From Actinomycetes bacterium (lineage in GTDB: Bacteria > Actinomycetota > Actinomycetes > JAJYSQ01), in NCBI GenBank assembly GCA_021793495.1, contig JAJYSQ010000109.1:1-6381 (forward strand): a stretch of DNA of 6,381 nt. The letters are read 5' to 3'. Of this stretch, positions 1 to 5,872 are shown one piece after another (within the stretch, counting starts at the first letter, position 1; each line of letters begins with the position of its first letter). The position numbers and the translations under genes are program-made. Below the pieces are notes generated by a model. That model had not been told where the DNA came from. It saw nothing but the letters and a program-made list of their open reading frames with translations, and searched no databases.

Positions 1-325
1 GGCTGCGAAGCCGTGCCGGCACGCCACGCACGAGCGCCATCCACGGGGCGCCAGCGAGCACCAGCGGCGGCACGGCCACCATGAGTGCGAGCTGGCTGAC
101 GGTGGTCGCGGTGAACGACCCGCCGGCCACCGCCTCCCACCGTCCACTCAGGACGACCACGGCGATGGTCCAGGCCGTCACCGTGGCGAACAGCCGCCCG
201 CGACGGACGGTGCGCGGGTGGCCATGCCGGCGCGCCAGGCGGCTCAGGGTGAGGTAACCCACCACGTACGGCACCGCCAGCACCACCAGCGCCGCGGTCA
301 CCGCGCCGGCTGGCCAGCTGCTCAT
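1..325 (-). CDS. ctaG: caa3_CtaG-type cytochrome c oxidase assembly factor, 3' end cut by the window edge
   Basis: This frame stays open for 108 codons from an ATG at 325 to the left window edge, so only the N-terminal part is seen. The ATG overlaps the TGA of subunit III as ATGA, and the local Shine-Dalgarno sequence is weak (GGGTG), which fits translational coupling. The product is hydrophobic, with helices near residues 7-29, 45-60 and 74-94. The stretch LALMVAVPPLVLAGAP followed by LVRGVP (residues 79-103) matches the hallmark region of the caa3_CtaG family, multi-helix membrane proteins linked to assembly of CuA/CuB-type oxidases. That family usually has a His-x3-His pair (HMxQH) just before this stretch; here the positions are Thr74 and Gln78. 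The family call rests on remembered consensus and operon position. The role, probably copper handling during oxidase assembly, is inferred. Confidence 0.8.
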   Translation of the reverse strand, partial: MSSWPAGAVTAALVVLAVPYVVGYLTLSRLARRHGHPRTVRRGRLFATVTAWTIAVVVLSGRWEAVAGGSFTATTVSQLALMVAVPPLVLAGAPWMALVRGVPARLRS

Positions 326-1029
326 GACACCCAGTAGAAGAGGACGAACACCCCGACGAGGACGATGGCCATGAAGCCGGCGAACAGCGATGCGGCATCG
401 ACCGCCAGGCGGAACGCCATGACCTCGGAGCTGTCAGCGGCGTCCCCCCCTGGAGACAGCACGCCGCGCAGCCGGATCGAGCGCGCCAGCACGGTCTCGA
501 TCTGGTAGAGCTCGATCAGCAGCATGCCGATCGTGACCACCTCGGTGCCGACGAAGACGCTCGCGTACCCGCTGTCCCCCGGGGCGAACGGCAGTCTGCT
601 CAGCTGCCAGATCGACAGCCCCACGGTCAACGCGAGCACCCCCGTGGTGATGGCACTGGCTACCCCCCAGTCGAGCACCCCCCGGCGTCCCGCTCGCAAC
701 CGGCGGGTCGCCCAGACGAACAGCAGGCTGCTCGTCACCCCGAGACCGAGCATGACCACGCTCAGCAGGATCGGAGGGTGCTGGCTTGGCTGGTGCCACA
801 GACCGTTGGAGTCCAACGACCGCAGGTAGAAGTACGAGAACACCAGCGCGCCGTACACGGTGGCTCCGATGGCCACGAACATCCGGGACGCTGCCCAGGA
901 CGCATTGGCCTGGGCACGGGCATAGAACGCCTGCTCGTCGACCACGGCGTGCACCGGCACGTCCTGGACACTCGTCGGAGTCGCCGCAGCGGCACCGGAC
1001 CTGCCGTCACTGACCGAGTGCTCAGCCAT
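322..1029 (-). CDS. ctaE: Cytochrome c oxidase subunit III, divergent
   Basis: This 235-residue membrane protein has five predicted helices (about 47-69, 86-107, 119-141, 155-183 and 211-233), the count of the short bacterial form of subunit III rather than the seven-helix form. The segment GALVFSYFYLRS (residues 60-71) followed by a Trp resembles the subunit III signature helix. The fourth helix aligns with the usual HGxHV helix but has no His there, reading EVVTIGMLLIELY. The C-terminal WHFVDxxW-like motif is also not evident. The start ATG at 1027-1029 has a strong GAGGAGG at 1036-1042, 6 nt upstream, and overlaps the end of ctaD by 8 bp. Subunit III carries no redox centre; it stabilises subunit I and supports proton uptake in the family. 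Order and size make the identification firm despite divergence. Confidence 0.9.
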   Translation of the reverse strand: MAEHSVSDGRSGAAAATPTSVQDVPVHAVVDEQAFYARAQANASWAASRMFVAIGATVYGALVFSYFYLRSLDSNGLWHQPSQHPPILLSVVMLGLGVTSSLLFVWATRRLRAGRRGVLDWGVASAITTGVLALTVGLSIWQLSRLPFAPGDSGYASVFVGTEVVTIGMLLIELYQIETVLARSIRLRGVLSPGGDAADSSEVMAFRLAVDAASLFAGFMAIVLVGVFVLFYWVS

Positions 1030-3001
1030 GCTGGTCCTCCTCGCGGACAGGATCGGACAGTGCAGGCCCGCAGCCGACGCCCACCGGCTCGGGCACGACC
1101 GCCACCGGTGGCCGGTCCGGGACCCCGTAGTCGTACGGGCTGGACAACACGACCGGCACTCGGTCGAAGTTCTCCAGCGGCGTCGGGTAGGGGATCGTCC
1201 ACTCGAGTCCCAGGGAGTGCCACGGGTTCATCGAGGACGGCCGGTTCTTGATCGCGGTGGTCCAGACGATGTTCCACAGGAAGATCAGCAGCGAGACTCC
1301 CAGCAGGTAGGCCGAGATCGTGGCCCAGTCGTTCAGACCCTGCAGGCGGTGCTGGTACTCGAACACCCGTCGGGGCTGACCGAGCAGGCCGACGGCGAAC
1401 AGCGGCAGGAACGTGGAGTTGAAGAAGACGATCATGGTCCAGAAGTGCCACGTGCCAATCTTCTCGCTGAGCTGCAGGCCAGTGAAACGCGGGAACCAGT
1501 AGTACACCCCGGCGAAGAAGCCGAACATGTACCCACCCATGATCGTGTAATGGAAATGGGCGAGGACGAAGAACGAGCCGTGCAGGGTGGTGTCCGCCGG
1601 GACGTCCGAGATGAACACCCCGGTGATCCCGCCGAGCAGGAAGTTGAACAGCAGCCCGAGGCAGAACAGCATCGGTACGGTGATCCGGATCTTCGCCCGC
1701 CACAGGGTGCCGATGGCCCCCAGGTAGACGATCCCGGTCGGCACCGAGATCAGCTCGGTGGTCAGCATCACGACCGGTCGCATGTCCGGGTTCATCCCGC
1801 TCATGAACAGGTGGTGCTGCCAGACGAAGAAGCTCAGCACGCCGACGCCGATCAGCCCGGCGACCACCGTCCGGTAGCCGAACGCGGGCTTGCGGGCGAA
1901 GACGGGCAACAGCTCCGCGAGGATCCCGAAGCTCGGCAGCGCCAGCAGGTAGACCTCGGGGTGCCCGAAGAACCAGAAGAGGTTCTCCCACAGGTAGGGG
2001 CTGCCGCCATGCTGCCAGGTGAAGAAGGCCGTCTGCCAGGTCCGGTCCATGAGCATCAGGTAGAGCCCGGCGAACAGCACCGGGACCGCCAGCACCATGA
2101 TGCTCGCGGTGGACAGCATGGCCCACACGAAGATCGGCAGGCGTCCGAACGTCATCCCCGGAGCTCGGTGGCTGATGATGGTGGCGGCCATGTTGACCGC
2201 CCCGAACAGCAGCGACAGGGCCATCAACCCGAAGGACACGAGGTAGGAGTCCATGCCCTGGGTCGCCTGCACCGCCAACGGGGCGTACCCGGTCCACCCG
2301 GTCGGGAAGCCGCCGATGAGCAATCCGGACAGCAGGACCACGAAAGCCGCAGGCGTCAGCCACAGGGACAGCGCCTCGAGCCGGGGGAACGCGACGCGCT
2401 TGCTGCCGATCATCAGCGGCACGAGGTAGTTGCCGAACGGCCCGATGATGGCCGAGGTCATCATCATCATCATCATGGTGCCGTGCATGCCGACGAGCTC
2501 GATGTAGGCGTCGGGTGTGATCACATGGCTGGTGGGTGACAGCAGCTCGGTCCGGAACAACAGGGCGAACAACCCACCCACCATGAAGTAGAGGATCATG
2601 GCGACGAGGTACTGCGCGCCGACCACCTTGTGGTCGAGGGTGTACCGGAAGAACTTCCCGAGCCCCGGCTGGGCCTCCTCGGGCGCCGGTGGTTGCCGGC
2701 CGACGAGCTTGGCCAGCGGGTAGTTCACGATACCGAGCCCAGCGAGGAAGCCGACGCTGCCGACGAGGTACCCCAGGACCAGCGAGACGTTGTTCTGGTC
2801 GCTGCCCTGGACCTGCTGCCAGTTGTGCGCGATGGCGTTGCCGGCCCAGTGACCGATCGCGTAGCCGATGACGGCGCCGACCAGCCCCCAGAGGACATTG
2901 GGGCGCAGCCAGTCGTTCCGGGTGCGTCGGGCCGCGGGCACACCGCCAGTGGCGAGCGTCCCTCCGTCGCCGGCCGGGCTCGAGGTGATGTCGAGTGCCA
3001 T
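1022..3001 (-). CDS. ctaD: Heme-copper oxidase subunit I (aa3-like, A-family) with atypical proton channels
   Basis: This 659-residue catalytic subunit reduces oxygen at a heme/CuB centre in the membrane. Heme ligands are H173 and H484 (low-spin) and H482 (high-spin). CuB ligands are H347 in GHPEVY and H396/H397, and Y351 is the cross-linked Tyr. E349 marks an A1-like site, and the propionate-binding Arg pair is present in QPRRVFEY. From H347 to H484 the spacing equals that of the Paracoccus enzyme, so key positions map without gaps. On that map the D-channel Asp is R202, the nearby Asn is E209, the K-channel Lys is V425, the K-channel Ser is A362 and the Mg-site Asp is G475. Two extra N-terminal helices (about 36-58 and 72-98) precede the usual helix I. 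The start has AGGAG at 3009-3013, 7 nt upstream. Subunit I is certain; proton pumping is not. Confidence 0.97.
   Translation of the reverse strand: MALDITSSPAGDGGTLATGGVPAARRTRNDWLRPNVLWGLVGAVIGYAIGHWAGNAIAHNWQQVQGSDQNNVSLVLGYLVGSVGFLAGLGIVNYPLAKLVGRQPPAPEEAQPGLGKFFRYTLDHKVVGAQYLVAMILYFMVGGLFALLFRTELLSPTSHVITPDAYIELVGMHGTMMMMMMTSAIIGPFGNYLVPLMIGSKRVAFPRLEALSLWLTPAAFVVLLSGLLIGGFPTGWTGYAPLAVQATQGMDSYLVSFGLMALSLLFGAVNMAATIISHRAPGMTFGRLPIFVWAMLSTASIMVLAVPVLFAGLYLMLMDRTWQTAFFTWQHGGSPYLWENLFWFFGHPEVYLLALPSFGILAELLPVFARKPAFGYRTVVAGLIGVGVLSFFVWQHHLFMSGMNPDMRPVVMLTTELISVPTGIVYLGAIGTLWRAKIRITVPMLFCLGLLFNFLLGGITGVFISDVPADTTLHGSFFVLAHFHYTIMGGYMFGFFAGVYYWFPRFTGLQLSEKIGTWHFWTMIVFFNSTFLPLFAVGLLGQPRRVFEYQHRLQGLNDWATISAYLLGVSLLIFLWNIVWTTAIKNRPSSMNPWHSLGLEWTIPYPTPLENFDRVPVVLSSPYDYGVPDRPPVAVVPEPVGVGCGPALSDPVREEDQHG
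2459..2476. repeat. (CAT)6 trinucleotide run encoding six consecutive Met in CtaD
   Basis: Six perfect CAT units on the plus strand read as six ATG codons, M176-M181 of subunit I. They begin three residues after the low-spin heme ligand H173, in transmembrane helix II. Homologues usually have a mixed Met/Phe/hydrophobic stretch after the HG. A pure triplet repeat can gain or lose units in frame. Confidence 0.9.
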
Positions 3002-3029
3002 TCAAGGACTCCTGGATTCGTCGGGGCCG

Positions 3030-3986
3030 TCAGGATCCGGCAGGCGAGGTCACGCTGCTGGGGAAAGGCGAAGGGGTGGCTGTGGCGTTGGGCTCCTGCC
3101 CCGATCCGTAGAACCCGCCACCGGCTCCCGGGTTGTAGTAGGGCGCGGCTGGAGGCAGCAAGGGCAGGTCAGGGGCGTGGCGCTGCTGCTCCTTGGTCAG
3201 CCACTGGGAGAACGCCCCGGCGCTGACCACGTACCCGTTGTTGTACATGGCGCCATGCCAGATCCCGCACAGCTCGGAGCAGCGCACCTCGAATCGTCCG
3301 AGCTGGGTCGGGGTGGTGAACGCCACGTTGTCGACGCCCGGGTTGGCGTCTGCCTTCACTCCCAGCTGGTAGGCCCAGAAGCCGTGGATCACGTCCAGGC
3401 TCGTGACGTGGAACACGACCGGGCGGTCCACGGGAAGGTAGAGCTGGGTGGTCTCGAACCCTCCGGCGTTCAGGTAGCGGTAGGTGAACTGCCACTGCTG
3501 GGCGATCACCTGGACTTCCAGCGGCTTGGTCGAGGAAGAGGACACCGGGCTCCAGATGGGGTTCGGCCCCTCTCCCGCCCCGGCACCGGCCGGGTGGATC
3601 AGCTCGTACGTCCCGAATCCGAACAGGAACAGCACGAGAGCGGTGGTGATCCCCAGCCAGCCGGCCTGGAAGACCCGGTTGCCCCGGATGGGCGGACCGT
3701 CCTCGATCACGCCACGCTGCGAACGGAAGAAGATGAGCGCGTACCCGAAGTAGGTCCAGATGAACAGCACGACGGGGGTCGCGATGGCGGTGAGCACCTT
3801 CATGTCGAACTGCTGGCTGGCCGCGCTGTCGCTCATGCCCCCCGGTGGCAGGTGCGGGCCGAGGACGAGGTACACCAGGGGGGTGGCGATCGCCGACAAG
3901 ACGAGCCATACCAGGAAGATCCGTAGCGCGTGCCGGGGCTGGGCCGCCGTGGCGTGCGTGGGCGAAGGAGGCGTTGAGCCGCTCAT
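3030..3986 (-). CDS. ctaC: Cytochrome c oxidase subunit II with CuA domain
   Basis: This 318-residue protein is membrane-anchored with an extracytoplasmic cupredoxin domain that takes electrons from a donor such as cytochrome c. The CuA ligand set is complete: H201 in DVIHGFW, then C236, E238, C240, H244 and M247 in CSELCGIWHGAM. There are three hydrophobic segments (about 20-42, 64-87, 106-129). The last two match the normal helix pair; the first is extra, and no lipobox Cys is visible. The Glu that usually lies at the K-channel mouth is Q107. The Q-W-x-W electron-entry motif reads Q-W-Q-F, with F167. A Pro/Gly/Ser-rich tail (about 271-318) follows, with no heme c CxxCH. The ATG is 1 bp after the upstream stop (TGAGATG), with AAGGTGG at 3996-4002. 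The gap to ctaD is 28 bp. Confidence 0.96.
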   Translation of the reverse strand: MSGSTPPSPTHATAAQPRHALRIFLVWLVLSAIATPLVYLVLGPHLPPGGMSDSAASQQFDMKVLTAIATPVVLFIWTYFGYALIFFRSQRGVIEDGPPIRGNRVFQAGWLGITTALVLFLFGFGTYELIHPAGAGAGEGPNPIWSPVSSSSTKPLEVQVIAQQWQFTYRYLNAGGFETTQLYLPVDRPVVFHVTSLDVIHGFWAYQLGVKADANPGVDNVAFTTPTQLGRFEVRCSELCGIWHGAMYNNGYVVSAGAFSQWLTKEQQRHAPDLPLLPPAAPYYNPGAGGGFYGSGQEPNATATPSPFPSSVTSPAGS

Positions 3987-3987
3987 C

Positions 3988-4668
3988 TCAGGCCACCACC
4001 TTCAGGAATCCACCCATGAACCCCAGGGTCTGCATCGGGCCTCCGTTGCCGTACAGGAAGGCGGTGCCGCAGGGAACGAAGCACTGCCAGTGGTAGAGCC
4101 CCGCCGCTCCCGTGCGGAACTCGAACTGGATCGTGTTGTGCGAGTAGTTCGTGGTGCAGGGGGCAGCCGAGCACGGGTTCTTCGCCGTGTCGGGCACGCC
4201 CTCGAGAGGGACGCTGACTCCGAGGGCCGGGATGGTGAACGTGTGCCCGATTCCGGGCGCGTCGTTCTTCGGGGTGAGCGCGTCGACGGTCTGACCGTTG
4301 ACCGTGATGGTCCCGCCCACCGTCCCCTGCGGCTGGTTCATCAGTGGGTTGCGCAGGTCGCTGCCGGTGTCGTACTGCAAGATCGTGACGTGCACCAGAG
4401 CGTGTGCCGGTACCTGGAGCATGGTCGTGTGCACCCACTGGCCGTCCGGCCGCTGGATCAGGTAGCTCACCCAGTCGGGGTGCGGGCCGCTGCCGAGCGC
4501 GGGCACCGTCTGCATCGTGAGAGAAGCCTCGGCACCGTTGCTGGTCGAGGACGTCGTGGCGGCGATCGCCGCAGGGTAGCGGCTGAGCTTCAGCCCACCC
4601 CAGATGAACAGTGTCGCTGCGATCAAGAACGGAATGATGATCGCCAGCAGTCGTCCTGGCTTGGACAT
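3988..4668 (-). CDS. Membrane-anchored cupredoxin-like protein with C-x3-C motif, oxidase-associated
   Basis: This 226-residue protein has one N-terminal helix (about 7-25) that probably acts as an uncleaved anchor, a Ser/Thr-rich linker, and an exported beta-rich domain. The C-terminus reads YHWQCFVPCG (residues 192-201), giving C196-x3-C200 with H193 just before, then M212 and M218. H142 in GHTFTIPALG sits where cupredoxins often place the first His ligand. The Cys spacing equals that of CuA, but the His and Met expected 4 and 7 residues after the second Cys are Phe and Gly. C166 and C171 could form a disulfide. GGAGGAG at 4674-4680 lies 5 nt before the ATG. The next gene, ctaC, starts 1 bp after the stop, so an oxidase role is likely: a CuA metallochaperone, an electron carrier or an accessory subunit. 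The copper fold is inferred from motif pattern; the precise function is unknown. Confidence 0.82.
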   Translation of the reverse strand: MSKPGRLLAIIIPFLIAATLFIWGGLKLSRYPAAIAATTSSTSNGAEASLTMQTVPALGSGPHPDWVSYLIQRPDGQWVHTTMLQVPAHALVHVTILQYDTGSDLRNPLMNQPQGTVGGTITVNGQTVDALTPKNDAPGIGHTFTIPALGVSVPLEGVPDTAKNPCSAAPCTTNYSHNTIQFEFRTGAAGLYHWQCFVPCGTAFLYGNGGPMQTLGFMGGFLKVVA

Positions 4669-4777
4669 GCCTTCTCCTCCGGCGTGTCGGGATCGACAGA
4701 TGGGTCGGTGGGTCGCGTGCGGCCCGGGATCCGCTACGTGCCAGGCAGCGGGCCCACCCCCAGCGCGGTGCCGGTGC

Positions 4778-5725
4778 TCATCGCAGCCACCGACCGGCGA
4801 GCACGTCCACGGCGAGGGCGACGAACAGCAAGGTCAGGTAGCTGATGGATCGGTGGAACAACCGCATCGCGGCCTTGCGGTCCAGCCCGGTGCGCGCGGT
4901 CTGCCGGTGCAGTCCGAGCGCACCCTGCAGGAACCAGGCTCCCAGCGTGGTCGCGGCCACCGGGTAGAGCCATCCGGTCCCGGCCACCGGCCACAGCAGC
5001 AGCGAGACAGCCACCGTGGCGACGGTGTACCCGGCCATGGCCCGGGTCACGGTGCGGTCGCTGGCGACCACCGGGAGCATCGGTACTCCGGCCCGCGCGT
5101 AGTCCTCGCGGAAGCGCAGGGCCAGCGCCCAGAAGTGCGGCGGTGTCCAGAAGAACACGATGGCGAACAAGATCACCGGGGCGAGACTGATCCGCCCGGT
5201 CACGGCCGCCCACCCGACCAGGACGGGCGCGCACCCGGCGGCTCCACCCCACACGATGTTCTGCGAGGTGCGGCGCTTGAGTCCCAGGGTGTACACGAGG
5301 ACGTAGAAGGCGATGGCGGCGGTAGCCAGCGCGGCGGCCAGCAGGTTGGCCCCCCACGACAGCGTCCCGGTGGCGAGCACGGCGAGCACGGCGCCGAAGA
5401 CCAGTGCGCGGTTGGGCGGCACGGCCGCGGTGACGAGCGGCCGGTTCGCGGTCCGGTTCATCACCGAGTCGATGTCCCGGTCGACATAGCAGTTCAGGCT
5501 GTTCGCGCTGCCTGCCGCGAGGCTGCCGCCCACCAGGGTCACGGTCAGCAGCCGCCATCCGGGCCACCCGTGCGCGGCCAGGACCATGCTCGGCACGGTC
5601 GTGACCAGGAGCAGCTCGATGATCCGCGGCTTGGTCAGCCCGACATAGGCGCGGATCGTGGTGACAGCGCGCCTCGGGGCGCTGCGGGGGGCCGGTGAGA
5701 GCTCCACCAGCTCGACTGTCGCCAT
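4778..5725 (-). CDS. ctaB: Protoheme IX farnesyltransferase (heme O synthase)
   Basis: This UbiA-family membrane prenyltransferase adds a farnesyl group to the heme B vinyl, giving heme O, the precursor of heme A. From the ATG it is 315 residues, close to the normal family length, with many hydrophobic helices. The first Asp-rich motif is N78-x3-D82-x3-D86 (NCYVDRDID), which binds the prenyl diphosphate through Mg2+. [17 protein letters not shown] (145-161), [13 protein letters not shown] (191-203) and [13 protein letters not shown] (208-220) are further family signatures. I chose the ATG at 5725 because AGGAAGG lies 5 nt upstream; an in-frame GTG at 5758 would add 11 residues and has only a weaker GGTGG. 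A 109-bp gap separates it from the cupredoxin gene, so it may be co-transcribed or separately expressed. No heme A synthase gene is in view. Confidence 0.96.
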   Translation of the reverse strand: MATVELVELSPAPRSAPRRAVTTIRAYVGLTKPRIIELLLVTTVPSMVLAAHGWPGWRLLTVTLVGGSLAAGSANSLNCYVDRDIDSVMNRTANRPLVTAAVPPNRALVFGAVLAVLATGTLSWGANLLAAALATAAIAFYVLVYTLGLKRRTSQNIVWGGAAGCAPVLVGWAAVTGRISLAPVILFAIVFFWTPPHFWALALRFREDYARAGVPMLPVVASDRTVTRAMAGYTVATVAVSLLLWPVAGTGWLYPVAATTLGAWFLQGALGLHRQTARTGLDRKAAMRLFHRSISYLTLLFVALAVDVLAGRWLR

Positions 5726-5730
5726 GTCGT

Positions 5731-5737
5731 CCTTCCT
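5731..5737 (-). promoter_or_regulatory. Ribosome binding site that decides the ctaB start
   Basis: The minus strand reads AGGAAGG here, followed by five bases and then the ATG at 5725. This is a better-spaced and stronger match to the 16S rRNA tail than anything before the in-frame GTG at 5758. It therefore supports the shorter protein. Confidence 0.7.
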
Positions 5738-5760
5738 GCCGAGACCGTCGGTGACCACGC

Positions 5761-5778
5761 GTCCACCGGGTCGTGGAC
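5761..5778. promoter_or_regulatory. Perfect 6-6-6 inverted repeat upstream of ctaB, possible operator
   Basis: GTCCAC-CGGGTC-GTGGAC is a perfect 6-bp inverted repeat with a 6-bp spacer, 36-53 bp before the ctaB ATG. A second, smaller inverted repeat, GGATC-N4-GATCC, lies at 5793-5806. I could not identify a confident -10 or -35 element nearby. The repeat could be an operator for a dimeric regulator, an RNA hairpin in the leader, or chance in GC-rich DNA. If the GTG start at 5758 were used, the repeat would lie directly before the coding region. Confidence 0.35.
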
Positions 5779-5847
5779 ACCGATGGTGAGCGGGATCGAG
5801 TGATCCTTCGAGAATCTTCAGGGTTGTGGCGGGCGAGATGGTGAAAG

Positions 5848-5872
5848 TGACGGGGCTGTCATCCAGCCGTCA
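5848..5872 (-). terminator. Possible weak terminator hairpin at the end of the histidine kinase gene
   Basis: On the minus strand TGACGGCTG (5872-5864) can pair with CAGCCCCGTCA (5858-5848) with a two-base bulge and a five-base loop. The kinase stop codon lies in the loop side. Only CTTTC follows instead of a U-run, so a rho-independent terminator is doubtful. It might mark the end of the kinase transcript and leave ctaB with its own promoter. Confidence 0.3.

Noticed and set aside
1028..2539. A 503-codon open frame on the plus strand.
   Set aside because: It is antisense to ctaD and composed mostly of Arg, Gln, Glu, His and Pro. It has no recognisable domain, and its His run is the complement of the (CAT)6 repeat.
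1022..3001. CtaD as a nitric oxide reductase.
   Set aside because: All three CuB His and the cross-link Tyr are present, whereas NO reductases typically replace active-site residues. The channel losses alone do not justify that call.
762..3005. A 747-codon open frame on the minus strand, longer than ctaD itself.
   Set aside because: It overlaps ctaD in another frame. Its product is rich in Arg, Pro, Gly and His with no family motifs, typical of a GC-rich shadow frame, while the ctaD frame has all catalytic ligands.
4669..4777. The 109-bp gap between ctaB and the cupredoxin gene as a promoter or terminator.
   Set aside because: I saw only a 6-bp GGCCCG/CGGGCC pairing with a long loop, no U-run and no convincing -10 or -35 element, so I do not annotate one.
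4604..5698. A 364-codon open frame on the plus strand across ctaB.
   Set aside because: It is antisense to a clear UbiA-family gene, and its product is low-complexity and hydrophilic.
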